DNA from: Lota lota
Lineage: Eukaryota > Chordata > Actinopteri > Gadiformes > Lotidae
Length of the DNA: 64,000 bases
Assembly: GCA_026745465.1 (NCBI GenBank)
Contig: JACYXH010000816.1
Coordinates: forward strand, 1,082,001 to 1,146,000
Reading direction: 5' to 3'
Below the pieces are notes generated by a model. That model did no database searches, was not told the origin of the DNA, and was given only the letters and a program-made list of their open reading frames with translations. Below are positions 34,641 through 45,669 of this stretch, piece by piece. Position 1 is the stretch's first letter. Each line of letters begins with the position of its first letter. The position numbers were made by a program, and so were the translations under genes.

Positions 34641-36489
34641 CATGCAATAGCATGTGTGGGTAGATGATTTTATGAGTCAAACTATGGAGCATAAAGAGTA
34701 AAGCACAGCGTGTAAAGTGAGAACGAACCGGTTCCTCTGTTTGACAATGGAACACATTCGAAGACAACAGAGAAACATGAGCTGAAATCCCTTTCACGGT
34801 TTCCTGCAATTTTTCAAAATTTGACGTCTCTCAATATAAAAAAGAATGAAGTAGCATTAACCAATATGTAAAGAGGAGTGAAAACATGCTGAAGCATGGG
34901 ATCATGTATCTAGATTAAATTACAGGTTTGGGCAAAACACCAACAGAACGCAGAACATTCTGTTAGTGACTAACCATATCAAATTGTAAAGCTTTCTTTG
35001 TGTCTTGCAATTGCTTGAATTATACATTTGAAGTCAAGAACTTTGTGTCTCAAATGACCAAATGACCTCCAGCCTGAAAAAGTGATAGGCTTTTATTTAT
35101 CTTTAAATTGTCAAATGCTGTACACTTAAATGATTTCCCCGGTGTCTTTTTCCAGATTCAGGTGGTGTATGTAATGGGAGACCAGCGCTATGAGGGAGGG
35201 CGTCCAAACACACAAGCAAAACGCTGATCTCACTTCAGTAGAGCCACACCGTCCCGACCAGCTGCTAGTAATTAGCCTTTAGACAGCTGATTACTTCATC
35301 AGATCATTAGATAGGCCAATAAAATCAACCCGTCTTACCCGGGAGAACAAGAGCTGGACTACTTCCAGTCTGTTAGCTTAATCTCTGTCTGTTACTGAAC
35401 CCTCAGGTCATTTCAAACGACATCAGGTTTGTGTAATAACATTTACAACACTGTGTGTTTTAGAAACCCAATAAAAGCACTACAGGTTTGGGAAATCCTG
35501 GATATGACCGTAATGTTATATTTATTTGCTGTCTGGTTGCTTCTGATTTTCCCTTTTCTTGGGAAGAACAGTGGTGGGATTCTAGCATTCAGAAAGGCCA
35601 TGTCTCTGTGTCAGCTTCCCCATGGTCCTGAAGCTGAACTACTCAATGACACATATTTGGACACCATTGACTGAATCAACTAAAAATGAAAAGAACCTAG
35701 CTGTTAGAAGACATTTTCGAGGGGCCATTTGCAGCTACTCCTCAAGAAGCCAAATATGTTTATTTTTTAATGTTTTCTGAGGAGGCCGGTCTCAAACTAA
35801 ACAAGAGCAACAGTTTAGACAGAGAGAGATCAGTTTCCTGGGACTGTTAATCAATGAGAAGGGGGTAAGACCAAACCCGGAGATGTTCAAGGGAATAGAG
35901 AACTTTCCTCAACCCCAGAACGTGACGGAGTTCAAGACGTTTCCCGGGATGATGAACTACTTAGGTACATACATCCCAGATCTCTTTCCACCGGGAGGAA
36001 GCCACTTTATGAACTGCTCAAATCAAATGGTCGTGGGGAAAACCACAGCATTCCAGAGACTGAAGGCAGAACTTACCACTGCTCCAGTGTTAGCGTCTTA
36101 TGATGCCAGGGAGTCGACGGTGGTGGCGTCGGCCGCGACAGCAGTCTTATTCCAGCAATACCGTGAAGACCTGGAGCCTCCTGACCAATGCAGGGACGAG
36201 GTATGCACAGATTGAAAAAGAGTGCTTGTCCAGCGTGTGGCCGTTTCGATCGCTTTGAAAAATATCTGTGCGGCCTTGACAACTTCAGTCTGGTTACCAA
36301 CCCTAAGCCCCGTGTGCCACCGGTGAACAGTAAGGATTTGGACAGTGTGCCTATTCAATGCCAGAGGCTACTGAAGAGACTTAATTGTTTCTTTGCAGTG
36401 GCAGAGTATGCACCAGGGAAGCTCATAGCCATCGCAGACGCTCCCTACCGAAAGCCAATATGGGGATATCGCTTCCCATGAGAATGTGG

Positions 36490-37240
36490 GTGCACACATT
36501 GACTCCAGTGTTTTCCCACAGCGTTTTGAGACCGTGCTGGATGGTCTCCAATCCAGGCGGATCAGGGGGCATGCCCCCCCCCCCCAAACATTTTTAGATT
36601 TCAGCCAAATGCATCAACCTAGTGCACAAAACTAGATTGCCATCTATTTTATGATGAAATATGCAAGCCAAATTCTGTGTCAACCTAACTAACTAAATTT
36701 GTCCCTAAAAGCATTTTTATGGGATCTTTGTTTACCAATAATAATAAGGTTCGCTAAGCAGCAGAGAAGCCATGGATGTATAGTCTGAAATAGTAAGAAA
36801 GGTTGCCATACAGGCTTCTTGTTTGGTTTTGTAAATATTGATGGCTGCTTTTGTGGTCTCCAGTAGTGGTTTCACTATTTAGCATCTTAAAGTATTGCAT
36901 GAAAAGCTACCGTGGACTTCAAAAACATGACTCGGCGGATGTTTTTCATTGTTTTTGCTTCAGTAGATTGTTTTTCATTGTACACTCGCTGCTTTGAGAT
37001 AAATAATTAGGATATGCCAAAGCATTCCTACTTTATAAGGTCACACTTCAGGGTTATAGCAATGCACGGCTGGGCCCGCCAACAGAGAACGTACATGATG
37101 GATAATAATCAAGTAAACAGAAATAAAGTATGCAGACAAGACACCCAGCGCCATCAAAGACTTTAATCAGGTGGGGGGGGGGGGGTGCTGTCTGAGACAC
37201 AACGGCTGATAGTCATTTCCATTCAGCAGGAGGAAAGAAA
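36490..37240. other. Insert of unknown origin between the pol parts of the Ty3/gypsy fossil
   Basis: About 750 bases separate RNase H-like from integrase-like sequence and do not resemble pol. The stretch begins near a cgcccc/poly-C block (36577-36590) and contains a poly-G run at 37171-37184. It may be a later insertion of another element. Confidence 0.35.
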
Positions 37241-38300
37241 TCTTAGAAAGGCTGGTACAATGTACAGGGAGGGCAAACGGGTCAGTCGGTCGGCCCATGA
37301 ACTCACAGGAGATCAAAGCTTGCGTTCGGTCCTGCATGTTCTGTAGTAAGAACAGGAACAGTCAGAGAAAGGAGCCTCTGGTGCTGAGTGAGCTACCCTC
37401 CATGGCCTTGGCAGAAGATTGGGAGAGCTCTGTGAATTCAGAAAATTAAGAAATCGTCCACCGATCTATTACTACAACCACTGAAGTTGTTGACCAGCTT
37501 CAGCCCACTATGGGTTACCTGAAGTATTAAAGAGTGAAAATGGTCCCCAGCTGGTTTTAGAAGAGTTCAGGAAGTTAAGCAGACAGTTTGACCTTGAACA
37601 CGTCACATCTAGCCCACATTTGCTCAGTGCAATGGGCATGCAGAGAGGGCAGACAGCAACAGAGATACTGAAACAATGAGACCCCCTTGCTGCCTTCACT
37701 GGAGGAGAAGCTCACCTCCAGGCGGTCAGCCCAGGAACAGGTTAGGCAGGCAGACACCATGTCTAAAGGAGAAACAGGCGTTCTCCTATGGCAAGCAGAA
37801 ATGGAGTAAGAAACCTCCCACCGCTAATCCAAGGAGACGCGGTGCTGCAGAAAATCGATGGCCAGAAACAGCGGTCAGCCCTTGCCGTCGTCCGGGGACC
37901 CACACTCCTCCCCCGGGACAAACACAGTGGAAGCGGCTCGAGCTGGAAAGTGTAGGAGACACAGACGCAACTACAGTGGGAGACACATGCAGCCACTGCC
38001 TGGCCAACAGTCTAAGAGCAGGTCACACAGGACAGGCCTGCGTACTTTGAGATAAGTGGTCAGTCAGGTGACGTTTTCTGCCTCCACGCAGGTGCATGCA
38101 GGTGTGCAGCAGCCCCACACTCCAGGGATAGAGTGAGAAGGCCAGGTGTAAGGCTTTGTAGTGAGATGGACTGAGAAAAAGATTCAAACAAACATGGATT
38201 ATATAAAGATGTGGTTATGCGTTATGGGAACATTGCATAATGTTGTAAGTCAGTTCTAAGTCAGTTCTCCCACAATGTCTTACATATCTTTAAGGGGGGA

Positions 38301-38483
38301 TGTAATTATTGTAATTTCATGGTTCATCAGGACGCACGTATGTGTGGACCTAGTAATGCGAGCAGACCAGTCAAATTGAGCGGAGTTGTGTTACCTGTTA
38401 ACTAAGTGAAATAAACCCGACACAAATAAAGGAATCAAACTGTATCCTGCATAACTCTAGCTAAGTGTCTACACAAAATTACA
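38301..38483 (+). mobile_element. Candidate 3' LTR of the Ty3/gypsy fossil
   Basis: It begins tgtaatt and ends aattaca, a 7-base terminal inverted pair with canonical TG...CA ends, and lies directly after a purine tract. It contains an aataaa signal near 38411. At 183 bp it is short for an LTR, and no second copy was found in the window, so the boundary is an inference. Confidence 0.5.
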
Positions 38484-38489
38484 ACCTTT

Positions 38490-40460
38490 ACTTTGACTTT
38501 TACATTGACTTCATGCTTCTGTTTGGACATGATCTATCTGCAAATAGGTGCATGTCATTATCTCTTATCACCCTCATTATGTGGATAATAACAGCTACAT
38601 TGTCTGAGTAACCATGGTTACCATAGTCCAAACATTTTCTGGGCCTCATGTTCTGCAGGGATCTATTTTGTTCATATCATCAGGCATGCTCACACAAACA
38701 CAAAGCCCACGCGTTCGCACATTGTGACAATGTAAGAATATCGAATGTATTTCACACCTGGTAATGTTATATTTGAGGAGCATTGCCCTCGGATTGGATT
38801 GGCTCATATTTTTATATGTGGCTACCATCCCATAATTACCAATGCGGAAACACAGCAGGCAGCTGTTTCAACACACACACACAGATTGGCCAGCAAGATA
38901 AACTCACCGAGCGGGTCATACATTCCTCCGTACCTGAACACAGAAGGCGGTCTTCTGAACACAGTTACGTTTTGAACATCGATTAGGGTTCTAAAAGTTG
39001 TGTGCAGTGTCTCGGATGCACACCATTTATTCATACGCATAAATAATGATATTCATCAGCACTGAGTTGAATTTGGGCAGTGTTACGCACATTTTATACC
39101 AGCAATGCCAACTATTTACACTGTCTGCCCATTCACATCCACCATGTGCCATGCAGCCTGTGTGCTGTTTGTATACAGCGAAGGGAAGTGTTTGAACACA
39201 AGTTCCTTGCTAGAGCTCGCTAGACTGGGTAGAACCTATCTACTTTACTTGTGCTTTCATGACTGCTGTCCAGGACTCCAGAGTGCTGCTCATCCAGTTG
39301 ACCTGGGTAGAGAACTAAGCTGCAGGGACAAATCATGTATTACCCATTAATACCGTCTGGTGTGTTTGATGGGAGTTATATGTACCTGCCATACAATGTT
39401 ACTGTTTATGTCATCTATCGCTGATTCCGGTGATTGCCCTGGTCCAGATGCCGGCCTTCCAATTGTTGTTCTTCCTCTTTTGTGTTCTAGTATAAAATAA
39501 AATGTCCGCCCACCATCCTCTGTTTTCTTTACAGTTTTAGTGTTTGTCTGTGTGTGCGTGTGTGTGGGTGTGTGTCATCAAACGGTGCCATTTTGTCGTG
39601 TCATTAACTAGCGGTTTGCCTGTGTGCATGTGTTTCTGCGGGACCAAATCACTATGGTCATGTCTCTTACAAGCAGCTGGCGTTTCCCCCCATGTGACAG
39701 CATCAATCACCGCTGTCACGGGGTTAACTGCTAGGTGTGAGTCTCCCTGTCTCTGCATGTGCCTTACTGTATGTTCTGTGATTGTCTTCATAGACCTCCT
39801 GAATCCTGAACATTCACGTTATGCTGTGTGCTACTCACGTTCGACATGTATAGAAAAGATAAATAATGCATTGGAAGCAATGGGTACTAGACTGCGTACC
39901 TTACTGTGCCAAACATTCCCAACCGACTATTCCCATGGTGGATCCCACTTCAGCTCCATCCTAGAATTTAAGCCTTGGTCAATTTTGACAGTCGATTGTT
40001 GCGGCCTTTACCCAATACATTATAGCGAGGGTGCAGTGTTTTGTACCAGACTCTCACCAAACCACTTTGGTGTCTGTTCACTTTGTGCTGCTTTCCCACA
40101 GCTTTCCCAAGGTGCAAAGTTGCTGTTACCACGGTAAGTAACGTTCACTGTTGCCCCCTTGAATTGTTGTGCTCTTTTGTGATTGGACGAGAACCGAGGA
40201 GGCTCGTGGGTCACTGTGGCAGACATCATGGAAACCGAACATTACGACATGAAGGTCATATTCTAAGCAGCAAAATAGTGAAACAACCTCTTCCCTCTTC
40301 ACCTTAGTGCTATGGTTTGGCTGTTAATACAGATAGAAGGGTTTTAAAATGGGGTTTAACACGGGGTCTATGGAGGGGTGACAGATGGTATGCAATTGTG
40401 TTTGTGGCTGAAGTGGGTGCTACGTTAGTGTGTGTGCCTGTGCGTGCGTGTGTGTGCGCA
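38490..40460. other. Unassigned DNA
   Basis: No gene is supported. A 197-residue plus-strand frame (39544-40137) begins in TG-rich DNA and matches nothing I recognise. Confidence 0.4.
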
Positions 40461-40463
40461 TGC

Positions 40464-40489
40464 GTGTGTGTGTGTGTGTGTGTGTGTGT
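40464..40489. repeat. (TG)n microsatellite
   Basis: A pure TG tract preceded by a degenerate tgcg region. Confidence 0.95.
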
Positions 40490-41825
40490 CTGTGGCAGCG
40501 TGACAATTTTGTGAATATAGCAATTTCAAGAAGGGATATTGACAGCTATCTCAGAGAGGGATAACTAGCCATTACTTACCCCAAACCCTTCTGCCTGAGC
40601 TGTGGAATAACTCACTTTTCTTTACTTCAGTATTTTACTTTTATTTATGAAAGCCCTGAAAAACAAACATGGAGAAAAAAAAGGTTGGAATGATTCTATG
40701 TAGGCCTGCATGATGAAGTGATTAAAAACAGAGATGTGTTTTCACAAAGTCACTGTGAGTCGTTTTGTTTCTATCAATTATTGGAGGAATTAATTATGGT
40801 GAAACAGCACAACTCCTTGGTGGCTGAATGGATCCGTTAGGGTCATTAGGGTTCTCTGAGATTCAAGAGAAAACAAAAGCCCCCTGAGACAGTACGATGA
40901 AAACTTCTGGATCACAGAAATCATATGGTCTGGATCCACCCGTATCCAGCGTGGTCCAATGATCGATGGTCAGCGAGGCTGATGGACTGTATGCAGGGGC
41001 TTCATTTCTATGGTTACATCACTCCTTTTGCCAAGCAGGGGCAAAAGTGATGTATAGATCATCGTTATGTCACACGTATATATCGGTCGGTCTCATAGAT
41101 CCTCTTCTTCATTGTGGAACTGTCAATGAGTACAGCATTTTCTGAACTGAAAATATAACTATAAATAAATAGTTATATAGTTTATAGTTATAATAAATAT
41201 AAAAAGTTTTAAAAAATAACCAAAAATTATAAATAATCAGCAGGTCTTTGTAGATGTGTATTTATAGCAAGAAGGAAGAAGGATGTGGATGAATTGTACA
41301 CTAAGTAAACTATCTCACACACATGCACACGCACGTACACACACACACACACACACACCAGAGCTGGAGATGGATTTGCGAAAATTGGGACTTGTGATAT
41401 GGCTTGAACTCTGAAACACACACTCAAACAAACTGCATATCTAAAAGGCCTCGCAAATTACAAAAAAAATTGCATTAACTGAAAACTAAAAAACCAAATG
41501 CAAAAATTACAACACAAATGCAAAAAGCACAATACAATTGCAAAATAAGAGTATGCGGACAGCCTAGCTTTGTTTACACATGGAAGCGGAAAGTTTTTCC
41601 AGTTTGAGAAGTTTTATTACAGATTACAGTGTAGGGCTTTTGTCCTTTATGTGGATTCATCCACATTCTGTTTGTGTAGCAAGAAAATCTATTTCTGGTG
41701 TGACGCCAATAAGCCTGACAGAAGTCAAGGTAACGTTTCAAAGATAATTTCTTTTTTAATTAGGCTGAGGCCATCCACATCCTATAATGTATGAGTGTAT
41801 AATAAAAGTTTGTTGGCAATAACCC

Positions 41826-41857
41826 GTTTCTTTGTCAACATCCGTTGACAAAGAAAC
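41826..41857. repeat. Perfect 14-bp-arm hairpin
   Basis: gtttctttgtcaac (41826-41839) and gttgacaaagaaac (41844-41857) are exact inverted copies with a 4-base loop (atcc). It lies inside the mirrored element, just before its right inner arm. Confidence 0.95.
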
Positions 41858-42002
41858 TCATTTCCGTTATGTTGTGGTTTTTGCATTTGTGATTTGGCTT
41901 TTGCATTAGTGTTGTGGCATTTGTAGTTTCCGTTAATCCGCTTGTGTTTTTTGAATTTGCTCAGCGTTTCGGACACGCAGTTTGTTTGACACGTCTCGTC
42001 CA

Positions 42003-42014
42003 GCATGTATATAT

Positions 42015-42054
<40 letters not shown>

Positions 42055-42060
42055 ATATAT
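42003..42060. repeat. (AT)n palindrome
   Basis: An AT tract with an atatcgatat block near each end, so the whole tract is close to self-complementary. Confidence 0.9.
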
Positions 42061-42206
42061 CCTACAGGGTTGACCACATTATGATTTGAAAACAAGCAAA
42101 CAAGCAGTCAACTCTCAGGCCGCACGGACGAGTTTCTGGCAAAGCAGCGAGCACCCATGCGCTCGCTGCACGGATGGCGAATAACAAAAAGACTGACACA
42201 ATTAGA

Positions 42207-42207
<1 letters not shown>

Positions 42208-42274
<67 letters not shown>
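42208..42274. repeat. (TG)n microsatellite
   Basis: Sixty-seven bases of pure TG, in the right arm of the mirrored element. Confidence 0.97.
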
Positions 42275-42277
<3 letters not shown>

Positions 42278-42364
42278 AGAGAGCAAATGTTCTTAGCATA
42301 CAAACCACCCACTACCTTTTTGCTATAGCCACACATCTACAGAGACCTGCTGATCATAAAGCCT

Positions 42365-43140
42365 TGTGATGCTCTTTAACGAGTACTGTTCCACAATGAG
42401 GAAAAGGATCAATAAGGACTGAGCGATATACAGTATACATATGAAAGATCACTTCTGCCTCTGCATGGCAAAAGGAGACATGCAACCATAGCTATAATGC
42501 CCTCTGCGTCCAGTCTATCAGCCTCACTGACAACCGTCATGCCGAATTTATTATTTATAATGTTTAATTATTGATTCATTAGAACACGTAAGATAATAAC
42601 ATGAATGTGGAAGTGTTATCGCAGCAGTTAAAGGGATTAATATTGTAGGAGATCAAACGTATCACCGTGTTTACTTGGCTTGGGAAACAAACCATGAGAA
42701 GAAAGAAAGAAGTTCCACTGGGGAGCATTTCTTGGGAAGCATGCATGCACTGACACGTTTAGCAGACGTATGCATGCAGCGTTTTATTTATATATATTTG
42801 ATTTTTTGTTGCGACGTGCACGTGAGCCCATGCAGAGTTCCCTAATCACCATGCGGCGGCTTGCTCTGCCAATCACTGCAACACAAAGTGACTTTCACGA
42901 GCTGACGAGCTCAGCGTGTAGCAAGCTAAGTAGGAATTATTCACCCCACGCATCCACACAGTCCTCATCAGCAGTGCACCCCACTGCTGCACACACAGAC
43001 AGGAAGACACACACACACAGACAGGAAGACACACACACACGTGTATGCATATAAAGTGTAGGTCTTGGCCGTGAAAGGATGTAAACAGATGCACAGCTAC
43101 ACTTGAACACAACGGTATCAATACAAGCCTGGACCTGCGT
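42365..43140. other. Unassigned DNA
   Basis: No gene is supported. A small direct repeat (gacaggaagacacacacaca) occurs twice near 42998-43037. Confidence 0.4.

Positions 43141-43141
<1 letters not shown>

Positions 43142-43234
<93 letters not shown>
43142..43234. repeat. (AC)n microsatellite, about 46 units
   Basis: Ninety-three bases of uninterrupted AC, the longest perfect dinucleotide array in the window. Confidence 0.97.
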
Positions 43235-43236
<2 letters not shown>

Positions 43237-43847
43237 CCTTAAAACATTACACATTGTTTAAACTGACTCCGACAGCGGTCATGAATCTTTAATAGTCCTA
43301 TTCGCCTTTTGACAATATTGTGTTGCCATCAAACATCGAAACAGGAAGAATAAATGAGAGGATGAGAGCTCGTTCACACAGGAGGGGAAGCCTTGAAATC
43401 GTCCCACACAAGACGCTGCCCCAGTCGCACACTTCGACTTGGACACTCCGTTTTCGCGATATTTCGCGAGTGTAGCTCGCTATTCGTTTTCATTATTATC
43501 TAGTTTATCTCTCCAAACTGTGGCCACAGTTCAAATGCGTCCATGCCACTGCCCGTGGTGCCCGTGTCAGCTCACTCGTGTGAGGACGCAAGAACACCCG
43601 ACGTGTTCCATTTCAATCTAGTGCGCACTGTGCATATCGTTATAAACGCAACCTGTAATGTATCGTGTGTAAAATTAAAACAAATGAACAAACGTCTTTG
43701 GTTTCATTCGCATTTCCTCTTTTTTTTTTCTTGCAAATGCGAGTGAATTGATTGCACTGTCGAGCCCTGTTGAAAAGACAGGCCTTTCTTCATGATTAGT
43801 CATGGAAACGTTGACTTGTTTTCCCAAAATAGTTGCATGCATTTATA

Positions 43848-43880
43848 AAACATGTCTGACATGTTTTGTCAGACATGTTT
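43848..43880. repeat. Perfect 13-bp-arm hairpin
   Basis: aaacatgtctgac (43848-43860) and gtcagacatgttt (43868-43880) are exact inverted copies around a 7-base loop, atgtttt. Confidence 0.95.
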
Positions 43881-43884
43881 GCCT

Positions 43885-44810
43885 TACCTGAAATGTCACG
43901 GTCCTGTGATGTGGCTATTGTGTTTGCGCACATCACGATGACAACGCTGAAACGATATACTTTGCAGCCTAACACACACAAACGCACACACAAACTTACT
44001 GATGCAATTGAGTCACTGGCAAGAGCGCATACACACAACAAACAGTTCTGTTCCAATCAGGTGATGTCGGCCATGTTTTTTATAACAAGAGGAAGTAATT
44101 TTGGGTTGGCATTTAAAATCCTTTCATCTTACTTTATTTTGAAATATGGATACTACATAAAAAAAAAGTGGATTTATTTAGTGAAGTTTTCAAAGTTGAA
44201 GTTTAAATCTTTCAAGCCCACACGAGCGACGCTTTGCAGAAGTGGTCCCTGTGGCTACCACTCATTGATTTTTCTTTTGGTACGTTGCTCTGGAACAGTG
44301 AGGAAAATAGTTCAGCAGAACTGTTGAGTGGAGCGAACATGAATACCAAATAGAAGTCAAGTGGAGGAAACATTTTTAAAACAGTGATCCACCCGCCTGC
44401 CACGTCTAGTTAAATGTTTGTTGTTGAGAACGCTAGGAAGCTTAAGTTCTCGACGCGCTGACGACTTTAATCCTAGCACAGTGTTTTCGTCTCTTAGGTG
44501 ATCATTTTCTTCTTCACATATTTCAAATTTAAGAGACTCCAGTAGCTATTTATAATTCACAGAGGTTATTAAAAAGCCGATATGGCAAAGTGAAGCGATG
44601 CGACAGGCGATGGAGTGATCTTAATTCTAAAAATATAAACTTATCCCAGTCGCAGTATAGGCAGGGTGCAGGACAGAGAATATTGTGCAATGTCTGTCAC
44701 CAATGGAACAATTCATTCCTGTTCTAAATCTCTTTCTTTTGTATGTGTAAAAGTCTCTGGTCTGAATCTGACCTTTGGTAAATGTCATCATGCCATCCTC
44801 GTATGTCGCA
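43885..44810. other. Unassigned AT-rich DNA
   Basis: Nothing can be supported as a gene or element. The 153-residue plus-strand frame (43866-44327) is of unrecognised sequence and lies in AT-rich DNA. Confidence 0.4.
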
Positions 44811-44814
44811 TATC

Positions 44815-44853
44815 TCTCTCTCTCTCTGTCTGTCTGTCTGTCTGTCTGTCTGT
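44815..44853. repeat. (CT)n then (CTGT)n microsatellite
   Basis: A CT tract passes into about seven ctgt units. Confidence 0.95.
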
Positions 44854-45236
44854 ACTGTACAGCACTTAAAGTTAGAGAACACTGGCCAGATGTCAGTTGA
44901 ACTGCAGGATCTTAATACTCACGCATGACAGTCATGTAAGCAATCTTTTGCTGTAAAGCCTTATTATGCACGGTCCATGAACATGCATTTGTGTACATAC
45001 ACACACACACACACAGTCACACTTTCTTTTTTTATGGAAACACATTTAAGCACAAGAAAAATACAATAACATACAGCATGCTATAAAGGGATATATGCAT
45101 GCGCACACACACACACACATACACGCACACACACAACCGTCAGTCAAGTTGATGAAGTGCCTCGTTGTGCCGTGATTAACGACTGTACACCTCAGTAACC
45201 TTTGGACTCAGACCCCCGGAAATTACTACTGTATTC

Positions 45237-45289
45237 ACACACACACACTCCCACACACACACACACACACTCACACACACATGAGCACT

Positions 45290-45336
<47 letters not shown>

Positions 45337-45385
45337 ACACATGAGCACTCCCACACACACACACTCACACACACATGAGCACTCC

Positions 45386-45416
<31 letters not shown>

Positions 45417-45489
45417 ACACATGAGCACTCCCACACACACGCACACACATACACACATACACACACACACTCACACACACATGAGCACT

Positions 45490-45536
<47 letters not shown>

Positions 45537-45549
45537 ACACATGAGCACT

Positions 45550-45615
<66 letters not shown>

Positions 45616-45668
45616 CACACACACATGAGCACTCCCCCACACACACACACTAACACACACACACATAC
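45237..45668. repeat. AC minisatellite with seven atgagcactccc markers
   Basis: The marker atgagcactccc occurs at 45281, 45341, 45375, 45421, 45481, 45541 and 45625, giving steps of 60, 34, 46, 60, 60 and 84 bases, each filled with AC and a ctcacac joint. It is a dinucleotide array that has become a compound minisatellite with a preferred 60-bp unit. All long frames across it come from the repeat. Confidence 0.95.
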
Positions 45669-45669
45669 A

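Larger units (their letters stand above)
35715..38483 (+). mobile_element. Ty3/gypsy LTR retrotransposon fossil (pol part and 3' LTR candidate)
   Basis: This is a broken, 5'-truncated relic. In order I see: C-terminal reverse transcriptase at about 35720-35960 (EGLKLN/KSNS-like and FPQPQNVTEFKTFPGMMNYL near 35898), RNase H at about 36010-36470 (APVLASYDA; EYAPGKLIAIADA near 36404), an unrelated-looking stretch at about 36490-37240, integrase zinc-binding region at about 37295-37400 and integrase core C-terminus at about 37560-37680 (QFDLEHVTSSPHLL). A purine-rich stretch (aagggggga, 38292-38300) precedes a candidate 3' LTR. No 5' LTR, gag or protease was recognised. The coding region carries many breaks, probably more than ten. 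With one LTR only, age cannot be dated; the level of decay suggests an old insertion. Confidence 0.75.
41228..42362. mobile_element. Mirrored long inverted-repeat element with AC/TG tract in both arms
   Basis: The left arm reads, in order: taatcagcaggtctttgtag (41235 on), an AC tract (41336-41358), then tcaaacaaactgc and a run of aaatgcaaaaa units (41424-41545). The right arm repeats the same order in reverse complement: tttttgcatttgtg units and gcagtttgtttga (41868-41989), a TG tract (42208-42274), then ctacagagacctgctgatca (about 42336-42355). The sequence between the AC tract and the outer end also matches (atagcaagaagg / atagcaaaaagg; gtacactaag / gtatgctaag). The right arm has an extra segment of about 140 bases including an AT palindrome (42003-42060). 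This looks like a non-autonomous DNA transposon with very long terminal inverted repeats, or one element nested in another. No transposase is recognisable. Confidence 0.65.

Noticed and set aside
39544-40137. 197-residue plus-strand gene
   Set aside because: It starts in TG-rich repeat DNA, is Cys-rich because of this, and shows no family resemblance.
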